A DNA stretch of 64,000 nucleotides from Pseudomonas paraeruginosa PA7. GTDB taxonomy: Bacteria; Pseudomonadota; Gammaproteobacteria; Pseudomonadales; Pseudomonadaceae. The notes below the pieces were generated by a model that was given only the letters and a program-made list of their open reading frames with translations, did not search any database and was not told the DNA's origin. The stretch is taken from assembly GCF_000017205.1 (NCBI RefSeq), contig NC_009656.1, forward strand, positions 2,484,001 to 2,548,000. Direction: 5' to 3'. Position numbers and translations under genes: made by a program. Each line of letters starts with the position of its first letter. Within the stretch, counting starts at the first letter, position 1. Shown here piece after piece: positions 53,613-63,951 of the stretch.

Positions 53613-53818
53613 CGCGGATCGAGGCGAACCCGGACCGAAGTTACCGACAGGCCAACCAGCATGATTGATAAGCCGGGCAGGTCGATCTTGCGGTTGAAGA
53701 ATGCAATCTGCCGTTGGAACGGAGATGAGCCGTAGGAAGCGGCCACTATCAGATCCTCGCTTCAGTTCCAGCGCGGATTGCCGATATAGAGTGCTCGAAC
53801 AACTCGGAGCACGACAGT

Positions 53819-54088
53819 ATGGGCTGGCCGCACATTCGATATCTCATCGGTCTTTATCTCAAGCAGTTTCTTGGAGCGCTGGCGGCGCTGTTGAGCTTGA
53901 TCTCGGGGATGTTCTGGCATATTTCCGCCAAGCAGCAGCTGGACGCGCTGACGGCTGCTCCAGAAATGGTGGAAAAACTCACCAGACTCTCCATTCAGTT
54001 CAACCTCTGGGCCGCTTACTGTGCAGTGTTTGTTGGACTATGCCTTGCTTGCGCCTTGTTCTTTGATGGGATGTCAGACCCTTCGTAA
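53819..54088 (+). CDS. Small two-helix membrane protein (89 aa)
   Basis: Hydrophobic helices at about 8-33 and 62-83 flank a polar loop. The ATG at 53819 has no strong ribosome site. It is 206 bases after the exported-protein gene and probably in the same transcript. No family is recognised. Confidence 0.55.
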   Translation: MGWPHIRYLIGLYLKQFLGALAALLSLISGMFWHISAKQQLDALTAAPEMVEKLTRLSIQFNLWAAYCAVFVGLCLACALFFDGMSDPS

Positions 54089-54149
54089 GACATCAAGCTG
54101 CCCCCGCCAACTAGGCTACTGCCGGCATGTCCGACATTGCGTCGGCTAA

Positions 54150-54379
54150 TTAGTCGGTTGTCATCCCCGGGTAGGCTTCGATTAGCCGGTCGCGGAATTC
54201 CTTCAGGCTTAGTACCGAGACCAGCAGCTCGCGGATGCGGAGCGACGATCGCCAATCGGGGCATTGTTGGAGGCTTTCTGGACTCAGGGACTTTTGCGGG
54301 AAATTGTTGAAAGCCGTTAGGTATCGTAGGACATCGGTTGCAGCGAGCGCCCTAGATTGTTTTAGAAAAATCAGTGAGT
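54150..54379 (-). pseudogene. 3' remnant of an unknown gene cut by the right-hand IS
   Basis: Reading the minus strand from the IS border gives an open frame of about 76 codons with no start, ending in a stop at 54150. It encodes a helical, charged sequence including LKQSRALAATDVLRYLTAFN and LRIRELLVSVLSLKEFRDRL. Its composition and helix pattern look like real protein rather than chance. The upstream part is absent from the far side of the IS, so a deletion accompanied the insertion. The family is unknown. Confidence 0.6.
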
Positions 54380-54387
54380 TGTAGTGG

Positions 54388-55550
<1,163 letters not shown>

Positions 55551-55654
55551 CAGACACCTCTCTCACGGCGAGGATTCTCGCCTAAATCGGTGTCCGGGGT
55601 CAGTAGACCACTACAGGATGGCTACAAGCCGTAGGACATGCGCCTTGGCAATCC

Positions 55655-57004
55655 TCACAACCCCCTCTGCCGCACCACCCCCATCTCCTGCTGCTCCTCC
55701 TCGCCAATCTCCTTCAACGCCACTTCCCCCACGCCCAGCGCGCGTTCCACGCTGAGTTCGCCGCCCTGGGCGGCGAGCAGGGCCTGGAGGCGTTGGAATT
55801 CGCCGCACCAGAGGGTTTCGATGTCGCGGTCGCGCTGGCTGTCGCGGTTGGCGTTGAGGGCGACGGCGCGCAGTTGCAGGCGGCCGTTGTCGGCCTTGCC
55901 GCCGACTTCCAGGCCGTAGCCGGGGGTGGCGGGTTTGCGCAGGACGACCCTGCCGGTCTGCGCCCAGGCGGTGGCCATGCCTTCGCGGACTTCGTAGCCG
56001 AGGCTGGCGAGGCCCTGGAGCACGGCCTGGCGGCGGGCGAGGGCGGCCTGTTGCTGGAGGTGGGCGGTGAGGATGGCGTTGCATCGCTCGGTGAGTTCGG
56101 CGAGGTGCTGCGGATCGCTGTCGGGCTGGCAGGCGGCGGCGCGCCGGAGCAGTTCTTCGTGTTCGGCGGCGCCCAGGGCGGCGACTTCGCTGGCGAGGTC
56201 TTGCAGGTGTTCCAGGCGTTGGCGTTGCTGCCGGTGTTCGCGGGCGGCCTGGGCGAGGTCGAGGACCAGGCTGTCGAGCAGCAGGTTGCGGCGCTCCGGG
56301 TGCTGTTCGGCTTCGGCGCGTGCCAGTCGCTCGAGGAACGCTTGGGCGCTGGCCTCGCCTTGCAGCAGTTGCAGCTCGGCGATGTGCCGGTCGATGCCCG
56401 CCAGGCGCTGTTCGCGCGGGGCGTCCGGTTGCTGGCGGGCGCGCCACTGTTCCAGGGTGATGGGTGTTTCGTCGGTCTTCAGGCGCTGGGCGAGTTCGTG
56501 CTGGGCTTCGCTGAGGCGTTCTTCGGCGGGGGCGCTGGCGAGGGCGGCGAAGCCCTGGGCGAGCAGGGCTTCCGCGTCGTCGCGGAGGGCGCCGTCGGCC
56601 AGCGCTTGCAGCGTTTGCCGGAATGCCGCGCTGGCGGCATCGGGCCTGGCGTCGAGGGCCTGGAGCAGGGCGCTGGCGTTTTCCTGGAGGCGGCGGCGTT
56701 GCTGGCGGGTTTCCGCGGCCTGGCGGATGGCGCGCTCTTCGCGTTCGGCGAGGTCGCGCTTGAGGAATTCGCTTTCGATCTTCACCTGCAATTGCACGTC
56801 CAGCCAGCGCTCCTGTTCGAGCAGGGCATGCAGGCTGGCGCGGCGGGCGTGGGCGGCGGCGCGCTCGGCGTCGCTGAGCTGGGCGAGCCGGCGGGCCTGG
56901 TTTTCCCAGCGCGCGAGGGCCTTGTCCAGGCGTTGCAGGTCGCGCTCGCAGGTGGCGATGGCTTCTTCCCGGGTGACGATTCGTACGACTTTCGGTCCGC
57001 TCAT
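55655..57004 (-). CDS. 449-residue coiled-coil protein of the helicase cluster
   Basis: The protein begins MSGPKVVRIVTREEAIATC, then runs as long charged helices rich in Ala, Arg, Glu and Gln (about 20-330), probably coiled coils, and ends with a more globular beta-containing part (about 340-449, with VLRKPATPGYGLEVGGK). I do not recognise a family. Its start overlaps the stop of the 2,098-residue protein as ATGA, so both are translated together and probably bind each other. The IS lies about 40 bases past its stop, leaving the gene intact. Confidence 0.78.
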   Translation of the reverse strand: MSGPKVVRIVTREEAIATCERDLQRLDKALARWENQARRLAQLSDAERAAAHARRASLHALLEQERWLDVQLQVKIESEFLKRDLAEREERAIRQAAETRQQRRRLQENASALLQALDARPDAASAAFRQTLQALADGALRDDAEALLAQGFAALASAPAEERLSEAQHELAQRLKTDETPITLEQWRARQQPDAPREQRLAGIDRHIAELQLLQGEASAQAFLERLARAEAEQHPERRNLLLDSLVLDLAQAAREHRQQRQRLEHLQDLASEVAALGAAEHEELLRRAAACQPDSDPQHLAELTERCNAILTAHLQQQAALARRQAVLQGLASLGYEVREGMATAWAQTGRVVLRKPATPGYGLEVGGKADNGRLQLRAVALNANRDSQRDRDIETLWCGEFQRLQALLAAQGGELSVERALGVGEVALKEIGEEEQQEMGVVRQRGL

Positions 57005-60000
57005 TGGGAGGCCTCCGCTGCTGCCGTGGGATGGGTTTCCGCGCTGGGCGCCAGGGCTTTCTCGATGGCGGCGCGCAGCCGTGCGCGTTCGTTGTCGCCG
57101 TCGTGGTACCAGCCCTGGGAGGAAACCCGGTGGAGGTGCGGGATCGCCCGTCGCAGCACCGAGGGTCGCCAGATTTCCCGGGCGCGGGCGCGTTCCAGCA
57201 GCGGGTGGCAGGGGGCGTCGCATTCGATGCCGATGGCATAGAGGCCGGTGGCCGGGTTCTCGATGGCGAAGTCGAGGCCGAAGGCGTCGCCTTCGCTGGC
57301 GGGCGCGGCGGACCAGCCCAGCGAGCGGATGTACTCGCCGACGATCTCGCTGAAGCCGTCGTGCCGCTGGTAGTGCTGGCGGCGCTGGTCGCTGCGGTCG
57401 GTGTGCAGGCGCTCGAGCAGTTGGCCGGTGCCGGCGAATTCGCCGGCGGACAGTGCGCGGGCGTATTCCAGGTAGCCTTGCAGGTAGTCGCGCGGGCTGC
57501 TCGGCGAGCGCTGGGTGCCGAGCATGTCGGAGATGTCGCCGATCGGCATCGAGGTGATCATCACCACCTTGCGCCGCGCGCGGGTCACCGCCACGTTGAG
57601 ACGGCGCTCGCCGCCGGTCTGCCCGAGCACGCCGAAGTTGCGCCGGAAGCTGCCCTGGCCGTTGCGACCGAAGGTGGAGGAGAAGACGATCACGTCGCGC
57701 TCGTCGCCCTGCACGTTCTCCACGTTCTTCACGAACACGCCCATGTCCTCGCCGTCTTCGCTGCGCTCGCGCTCCTCGCTGTAGGCGGCGCGGAACGTCT
57801 CGTCCTGCTCGGCGCGCAGTTCCAGGCGCTCCTCGATGAGGTCGGCCTGCTTGCGGTTGAAGGTGACCACGCCCACCGACGGCCGCGCCGCGTAGGGCTG
57901 GCGCCAGAGTTCGGCGAGGTAGTCGACGACTCGCTCGGCCTCGCGCTCGTTGCTCTGGTTCTGGTACAGGCCGTTCACCTGGATCAGTTCCAGCGGCTTG
58001 ATGCGCAGGATGTTGGCCTGCGGATGGCGTACCGGCACGCTCAGGCGGTTGCCGTAGAACGAGGCGTTGGAGAAGCCGATCAGCTCGCGGTAGGCCGAGC
58101 GGTAGTGGATCTGCAGGGTGGTGCTGGGCAGGGCGTTGCGCGCCAGTTGCAGGAGGTCCGGGCAGTCCTTGATCTCGCGGCGGTTCCAGGTGTCCTCGTA
58201 GGCTTCGCGCTGCTCCTCGTCGGCGTCCTCGTCGGGTGCTTCGCCGTCGAACAGTTCGGCCTCGTCGCTTTCCACGCGGCTGGAGAAGAACGCGGTCGGC
58301 GGCATCTGCTTCTCGTCGCCGCTGACCACCGTGACCCGCCCGCGATAGAGGGTCGGCAGGGCGAACTCCACCGGCATCTGCGAGGCTTCGTCGTAGATCA
58401 CCATGTCGAACAGCCCGGCCTTGAGCGGCAGCACGCGGCTGGCCAGGTCGGGGTTCATCAGCCAGACCGGGCGCAGGCTCATCAGACCGAGTTCGGCGCC
58501 CAGCTCGATGAACTCGCGCAGGCGCCGCGAGCGCTTGCCGGTCAGGCGGGTGACGTCTTCCCACTGCTTGCGGCTGCCCAGGCGCGCGACGTCGATGCCC
58601 TTGCCGAGCAGTTCGCGGTTCAGCGCGCGCATCTGCACGTCGGCTTCGGCGAGGCTGGCGACCCTGGCCCTGGCTTCGTCCTGGCTGAACAGCAGTTCCG
58701 GGTTGGCTTGTTCCAGGCGCTGCTTCCAGCCCAGCCGTGCTTCGCGGTTGAGCATGCGGCGCACCGTGGCTTCGAGTGCTTCGGCGGGAATCGCGTCGAG
58801 TCGTTCCTGGCGCTGGCGCAGCAGGGCCAGGAATTCCAGGTCGGTGACTTCGAGCTGGCCGGCGCGGCCACGGAAGCGCTGGTAGGCGACCAGTTGCGGC
58901 AGCGCCTCGCGCAGGCGGCCGAGGGCCGGCAGGTTGCTCTGGTTGCCGGCGATGGCGCGGTGCAGCTGTTCCTGCAGTTCGTCGCCGAGCCAGTCGGCGA
59001 GCACCTTCAGTTTGTCCAGGCTGAGCTGGCGTGCGGCCTGGCGGATCAGCGCGGCGTCGAGGTCGCCGAGCAGCGCTTCGAAGCGCTGTTTCTCGCCGGT
59101 GAGGATCACCGCGTCGAGCTGCTCGGCGCGCGGCGCCTGGGCCAGGCCGCGAGCCAGGGCCTGGATTTCGCGCAGCTGCTGGCTGGCGTGGCCGGCCAGG
59201 CTGGCCAGTTCCGGGCCGGCATCGGTGGCGACTGTCGCCAGCCCCAGGCTCTGGTGCAGCGCCCCCAGTTGCCGGCGCAGCGGCCGCCACTGGCGCTCCA
59301 GACCGCAGGCGCCGAGGAGGGCGGCCAGGCGGCTGTCGTCGTCGGCCTCGCCGTGCTCGCGCAGGAAGCGCCGCAGGCGGCCGCGCCGCAGCAGGCGCAG
59401 CGGGTTGAGCCGGGCCAGCCAGGTGCGTGCCTCGAGCACCTGGCGGGCGTGGACCTGGAAGCGTTCGAGGTTGTTCTCTTCGAGCATGGCGAGGGCCGGC
59501 GACAGCAGCGGCGCATGCCGTTCGAGGTCGAGCTGGCGCAGTTGCCGTTCGATCTGCTCGGCCTCCGCCAACAGGCCGTCGCCACGGCTCGGCTGTCCTG
59601 GCGCGGCGTCGCGGAACAGCGGCAGCCAGTGGGCCAGGCGCTGGCGTTGCTCCTCGCGCAAGTTCAGCAGGGTACCGACCTGGCTTGCCAGCCAGGCGCG
59701 GTAGGGCGTCGGGTCGTCGACCTCGAAGCTCGCCGGGTGTTCGTCGAGGGCTTTCTGCCGGGCGTTCTCCGCTTCGCCGAAGGCGCGCAGGCTGTCGGCG
59801 AAGGCTTGCAGGGTGGCCTGGTCGGTGGCGAAGGCGCGCAGTTGCGCCAGCGGGCTGCCTTCGTAGCGGGCCGGCAGCCAGAGGCGGACCAGCGGCGCGC
59901 AGTTTTCCTCCAGGCGCGCCAGGCTACCGATGTCCAGCGTCGCCAGGCGCTGGCGCAGGGCCGGGAAGTCCAGCGGCGGCGAACCTTTCTCCAGCTCGAT

Positions 60001-63000
60001 CAGTTCGCCGAGCAGGCGCCGGTAGCTCAGCCCGGTGGCCTCGTCCACGCGGTGCAGGCTCTGGTGGTAGCGGTCCAGTTCGCCTTCCAGCGCCTCGATA
60101 CGCGCCGCCAGGCGCTCGCGCTGGCGCTCCCAGCCCTGGGCGCCGCCGGCGTCGGCGAACAGCGCTTCGAGCTGCTCGCGGATGTTGCGGATCACCGGTT
60201 CGCGGTCGCGGTTGACGTCGTTGAGCATGACGATGCGCTGGCCCAGGCCCTCGGCCACCAGGCGCTTGTGCACCACTTCCAGGGCGGCGTGCTTCTGGCA
60301 GACGATCAGCAGGCTGCGCTGGCGGCCGATGGCGTCGGCGACCATGTTGACGATGGTCTGGCTCTTGCCGGTGCCGGGCGGGCCCTCCACCAGCAGCCCC
60401 GGGCTCTGCCGGGCCTGCAACACGGCGGCCTCCTGGGACGGGTCGCTGGCCACGGTGAAGTAGCGCTGCAACTCCGGCGGGCTCTCGCGGGCTTCCGGCT
60501 CGCCGTTCTCGCGCAGGCGCAGCGCGGTCTCCAGGCCGGTGCCGGAGGGCGGCAGGCTCTTCAGCTGGCGCAGGTCTTCGCCGATCGCCTGGCCCATGAA
60601 GGTGACGTGGAACAGCACCGCGGCGCAGGCCAGTTGGTCCTGGTAGGGCGTGACCTCGGTCGAACTCGGCGGCAATCCTTCCAGCACCCGCGCGCGCGGC
60701 GTGGCGAGCAGGCCGAAGGCATCCATCACGTCGGCGGCGCGCAGCGCGGAGCGGCCGAGCAGTTCGTCGGCGACCTTGCGCCAGCGCTTGCACGGCTCGG
60801 GGCCGAGCAGGCTTTCCAGGGCCGGGTTGAGGCGCACTTCCTCGCGCTCGCCGTCGAAGGCCAGCGCCACCTGGCCGCGGCTGCCGACTTCCAGTTGCAG
60901 CTTCAGCGGCCACAGCAGCAGCGGCACGATGCGCGTGCGGGTGGTGCCGCGCGGGTCGCGGTTGAGCAGGAAGGGGAAGCCCAGGTAGAGGCCGTCGATG
61001 CCGGTGTCGCGCTTGTACAGCGAGCTTTGCCGGGACAGCGCGTTGAGCCGCACTTCCAGTTGCGGGTTGGCGAGGAAGCTGTCCGGGTCGAGGCTCACCG
61101 CGCGGGCGTTGCGTTGCAGCAGGTGGTCGAGCAGGGCGGCGGCGGGGCGGCGCGCGCTGTGCAGTTCGTTGAGGTCGATGCGTGGAGTGCTCTTGCCGAT
61201 GCTCATGCGCACCAGCGGCCCGCGCATCACCGCGGCGACCACTTTCTTCTCGAAGAAATCGAGGATCTGCGACACGTACTGCTGCTTCTGCGGTTCCAGC
61301 CACTGTTCCGGCGGGATCGCCAGCAGCACCAGAACCCTCGCCAACGGCATGCGCCGCTCCAGGCGGAACTGCTCGGCCCATTCGTCGACCCTGGGCACGC
61401 CGCTGCGGGCGAAGCCGCTGATGCGTTCGTCGACGCGGCGGTACAGCTCCTGCCGCGAGTGCTGCAACAGGCCGCGCGCGGTCTCCGCGTCGAACAGGTG
61501 CACATCGGTGTCCCGGGCCAGGCCGGCGGCTTCCTCGACGATCGCCTCGGCGGCACGGAACTGGCCGATGTTGGCGCCGAGCAGGACGATCAGGTCTTCC
61601 TCGGCGATCACCCGGCGCTCGGCCAGGGCCAGCAGGCCGGGGTGCTCGGTGTCCGGCAGGAGGCGCTGGCGCTCCTGCCACTGCGCGGCGAGGCGCGCCC
61701 GCGAGGTCGACAGCAGGTAGATGCGCAACTGTTCTTCGGCGAGTTCGATGTGCTGGTGCAGGGCGCGCTGGCGGACGTTCTCGGCGCGGGTCTTGAGCCT
61801 CGACAGCCAGCTTTCGGTGTGTAACTGTTCGAGCAGGTCGGGCACCGAGCCGCTGATCAGCCGGTAGCCCTCCAGCGGATGCTCCAGCAGCCAGCCGGGG
61901 GTGACGATCTCGCCGCGCTGGATCAGCGGGATTTCCGGGTTCAGCAGCTTGAGCGCCAGCATCAGCCGGAAGTCGTCCTCCAGCCCCTCGTGCTGGGCCA
62001 CCTGGCGCAGGCCGGCGAGCAGCCTGGGCGACAGGCCGATGTGCTCGGCCCAGGTGACGATCGCCCCGCGCAGCAGGTGGTCGAGGGCCTCCGCCCAGTG
62101 CTCGGCTTGGGCCGCGGCCAGGGCGAAGACCGTCGGCTTACGGAAGCGCCGGGCGCCGAGGGCGATGCTGGCGCCTTCGGCGTCGTCCTTTTCGCTGTCC
62201 GCCGAGGCCGGCGCGTCCACCGCCTCGCCGTTCAGCCAGGCCTGTACCTGCGGCCACTGCCAGCGCTGGTGGCGGTCGCGCGCGAGCAGGCCGCGCAGCA
62301 GCAGGTGCAACTGCGGGTCGAGGTCGTCGGGCAGCGCCACGCCGTTGGCCAGCACGTGGATCAGGAAGGCGTTGGCGTTGACGCCTTCGAAGCAGGCGCC
62401 GCGGGTCAACTGCTCCAGCAGGATCATGCCCAGGCTCCACCAGTCGGAAGCCGCCGCCACGCCGCCGGCGATCGCCTCGGGGGCCATGTAGCGGCTGGTC
62501 TCCAGCGGCGAGACGATATCCAGGTCGAACTCCGACAGGCGCGCCGAGCCGAAGCCGCTGATCACCAGGTCCAGCGGCTCGTGGCTGCGCACCAGCAGGC
62601 TGGCCGGGCGCAGGTCGCGGTGGCGCAGGCCGGCCTCGTTGAACACGTGCAGGGCGTGGCCCAGCTCGCGGACCACGTGGCGCACCGCCTCGCGGTCCTC
62701 CAGCACGGTGCCGAGGTCGGCGAGGCTGCCGCCGGTGAGTTCCTCGACCACTTCGTAGGCGCGCTCGTCCCAGCGGCCGGTGGCGAGGATTTCCGGCACG
62801 TGTTCGCGCGGCAGGCGGCGGATCACGTCGTAGATCGCCGGGTCCGGCTCGGCACCCGGGCGATACAGGGTGAGCACCGCCTGGCGGGCGCTTTCCGCAT
62901 GTTCGGCCAGGTAGCGCTCGCGCACGCCGTCGCTGCTGGCGATCTGCCGCAGCAGACGCCAGCCGTCGATCAGGGTTTCCGTGACGGCGGGCTGCGGCGT

Positions 63001-63297
63001 GGCCTCGGCCTGCATCGGCAGCGGGCCTTCGGCCGGCGCGGCGCCGCACTCCAGGCACATCAGGTCGCCGGGTTGCAGCGGGTGGCCGTTGGCGCAGAGC
63101 GGGGCGGACGCCGCTGGCGGCTCGCTGGCGGGCGGCGCGATGGCTTCCTGGGTCAGCACCGGCTGTGGTCGCCAGCCGGCGGGATGGATGGCTTCGGCGG
63201 AAAGGTCCCAGCCGCAGGGCTGGCCCTGGATCGAGCCTTCGCAGAAGATTTCCGAAAGCGAGCGTTCGCTCTGGCAGTTGGGGCAGAAACGTATCAT
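57001..63297 (-). CDS. 2,098-residue zinc-ribbon, pseudokinase, SF1 helicase and nuclease protein
   Basis: The domains in order are as follows. Two Cys clusters lie near residues 5-25 and 88-107 (zinc-ribbon-like). A protein-kinase-like domain spans about 130-330, with LRHRDLRPASLL (about 226) and YMAPEAIAGG; the Mg-binding DFG reads GFG and no VAIK Lys is seen, so it looks like a pseudokinase. A middle alpha-helical region follows, then a DNA2/NAM7-type SF1 helicase (Walker A GPPGTGKSQT, about 974; DEASQ, about 1636; VTRAR, about 1905). The C terminus is an MTES-type endonuclease-like domain (LYAIGIECD, about 2024). It probably acts on nucleic acid in stress or defence; substrate and signal are unknown. 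Confidence 0.85.
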   Translation of the reverse strand: MIRFCPNCQSERSLSEIFCEGSIQGQPCGWDLSAEAIHPAGWRPQPVLTQEAIAPPASEPPAASAPLCANGHPLQPGDLMCLECGAAPAEGPLPMQAEATPQPAVTETLIDGWRLLRQIASSDGVRERYLAEHAESARQAVLTLYRPGAEPDPAIYDVIRRLPREHVPEILATGRWDERAYEVVEELTGGSLADLGTVLEDREAVRHVVRELGHALHVFNEAGLRHRDLRPASLLVRSHEPLDLVISGFGSARLSEFDLDIVSPLETSRYMAPEAIAGGVAAASDWWSLGMILLEQLTRGACFEGVNANAFLIHVLANGVALPDDLDPQLHLLLRGLLARDRHQRWQWPQVQAWLNGEAVDAPASADSEKDDAEGASIALGARRFRKPTVFALAAAQAEHWAEALDHLLRGAIVTWAEHIGLSPRLLAGLRQVAQHEGLEDDFRLMLALKLLNPEIPLIQRGEIVTPGWLLEHPLEGYRLISGSVPDLLEQLHTESWLSRLKTRAENVRQRALHQHIELAEEQLRIYLLSTSRARLAAQWQERQRLLPDTEHPGLLALAERRVIAEEDLIVLLGANIGQFRAAEAIVEEAAGLARDTDVHLFDAETARGLLQHSRQELYRRVDERISGFARSGVPRVDEWAEQFRLERRMPLARVLVLLAIPPEQWLEPQKQQYVSQILDFFEKKVVAAVMRGPLVRMSIGKSTPRIDLNELHSARRPAAALLDHLLQRNARAVSLDPDSFLANPQLEVRLNALSRQSSLYKRDTGIDGLYLGFPFLLNRDPRGTTRTRIVPLLLWPLKLQLEVGSRGQVALAFDGEREEVRLNPALESLLGPEPCKRWRKVADELLGRSALRAADVMDAFGLLATPRARVLEGLPPSSTEVTPYQDQLACAAVLFHVTFMGQAIGEDLRQLKSLPPSGTGLETALRLRENGEPEARESPPELQRYFTVASDPSQEAAVLQARQSPGLLVEGPPGTGKSQTIVNMVADAIGRQRSLLIVCQKHAALEVVHKRLVAEGLGQRIVMLNDVNRDREPVIRNIREQLEALFADAGGAQGWERQRERLAARIEALEGELDRYHQSLHRVDEATGLSYRRLLGELIELEKGSPPLDFPALRQRLATLDIGSLARLEENCAPLVRLWLPARYEGSPLAQLRAFATDQATLQAFADSLRAFGEAENARQKALDEHPASFEVDDPTPYRAWLASQVGTLLNLREEQRQRLAHWLPLFRDAAPGQPSRGDGLLAEAEQIERQLRQLDLERHAPLLSPALAMLEENNLERFQVHARQVLEARTWLARLNPLRLLRRGRLRRFLREHGEADDDSRLAALLGACGLERQWRPLRRQLGALHQSLGLATVATDAGPELASLAGHASQQLREIQALARGLAQAPRAEQLDAVILTGEKQRFEALLGDLDAALIRQAARQLSLDKLKVLADWLGDELQEQLHRAIAGNQSNLPALGRLREALPQLVAYQRFRGRAGQLEVTDLEFLALLRQRQERLDAIPAEALEATVRRMLNREARLGWKQRLEQANPELLFSQDEARARVASLAEADVQMRALNRELLGKGIDVARLGSRKQWEDVTRLTGKRSRRLREFIELGAELGLMSLRPVWLMNPDLASRVLPLKAGLFDMVIYDEASQMPVEFALPTLYRGRVTVVSGDEKQMPPTAFFSSRVESDEAELFDGEAPDEDADEEQREAYEDTWNRREIKDCPDLLQLARNALPSTTLQIHYRSAYRELIGFSNASFYGNRLSVPVRHPQANILRIKPLELIQVNGLYQNQSNEREAERVVDYLAELWRQPYAARPSVGVVTFNRKQADLIEERLELRAEQDETFRAAYSEERERSEDGEDMGVFVKNVENVQGDERDVIVFSSTFGRNGQGSFRRNFGVLGQTGGERRLNVAVTRARRKVVMITSMPIGDISDMLGTQRSPSSPRDYLQGYLEYARALSAGEFAGTGQLLERLHTDRSDQRRQHYQRHDGFSEIVGEYIRSLGWSAAPASEGDAFGLDFAIENPATGLYAIGIECDAPCHPLLERARAREIWRPSVLRRAIPHLHRVSSQGWYHDGDNERARLRAAIEKALAPSAETHPTAAAEASQ

Positions 63298-63311
63298 CGG
63301 TATCGATCCAT

Positions 63312-63950
63312 TCAGCGCGGCCGATGGGCGCTGACGCTAAGTTGGTGGCCCTGTTCGCGCAGCAGGTCCTGTAGCCGCAGCAGGTCGTCGCGGCGCGGGA
63401 TGCCGGCCATCCACACGCTGCCGTCGTGGTCGAACATCAGGTCGAGGGCCTTGTCGTCTTCGCGCAGTGGCCGCTGGTAGCCGCCGAGGCGCGCGCGGCC
63501 GAGTTCGGTGAGCAGGCTCAGGCGCTGGTTGTCGCTGCCGCGCAGGGCCAGGCTCTGTCCGGCGTGCTGTTGGTAGGGGTCGCTGATCAGCGCGTCGATC
63601 AGCCCGGCGGCCTGTTCCAGTTGCGCGTGCAGATGCTCCAGCGGGTAGCCGCTGTAGACCAGGATGTCGGCGCGGCTGCGCTGGCGCAGTTCGCCGAGCA
63701 GGGCGAGGAGGGCGTCGAACTGCTCGAAGGGTTCGCCGCCGGAGACGGTGATGCCCTCGGCCTGCTCCAGCCATGGCTGGATGTCGGCGAGCAGGCGTGC
63801 CAGGGCGATGCGTCGCCTGCCCGGCCCCCAGGTATCGGCGGAGATGCAGCCGGGGCAGCGGATGCTACAGCCCTGGAACCAGATGCCCAGGCGCCGTCCC
63901 GGGCCCAGGGTGGTCACCGGGAAATGCACCCGCGACAGGCTCAGTTCCAT
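63312..63950 (-). CDS. Radical-SAM activase-like protein (NrdG-like)
   Basis: This 212-residue protein has the radical-SAM cluster motif CxxxCxxC in FQGCSIRCPGCIS (about residues 29-36) and SAM-site motifs such as ITVSGGEPFEQF (about 70-81). It resembles anaerobic ribonucleotide-reductase activases, but no nrdD gene is near. It lies between the upstream gene (one base before) and the helicase gene (14 bases after), so it belongs to this operon and may modify one of its proteins. It matches PA2726 as I recall. Confidence 0.88.
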   Translation of the reverse strand: MELSLSRVHFPVTTLGPGRRLGIWFQGCSIRCPGCISADTWGPGRRRIALARLLADIQPWLEQAEGITVSGGEPFEQFDALLALLGELRQRSRADILVYSGYPLEHLHAQLEQAAGLIDALISDPYQQHAGQSLALRGSDNQRLSLLTELGRARLGGYQRPLREDDKALDLMFDHDGSVWMAGIPRRDDLLRLQDLLREQGHQLSVSAHRPR

Positions 63951-63951
63951 C

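Noticed and set aside
55560..55700. A right-hand copy of the tRNA-Pro 3' end as an att site
   Set aside because: No matching stretch was found by eye near the right border; a computed repeat search would be decisive.
57005..59290. An N-terminal extension of the coiled-coil protein to over 1,200 residues
   Set aside because: The added part lies out of frame within the helicase gene and is low-complexity; the start at 57004 overlaps the helicase stop as ATGA and begins with a clear protein sequence.
57004..61824. A 1,606-codon plus-strand open frame opposite the large helicase gene
   Set aside because: It is an antisense shadow from high-GC codon bias; the minus frame carries all helicase, kinase and nuclease motifs.
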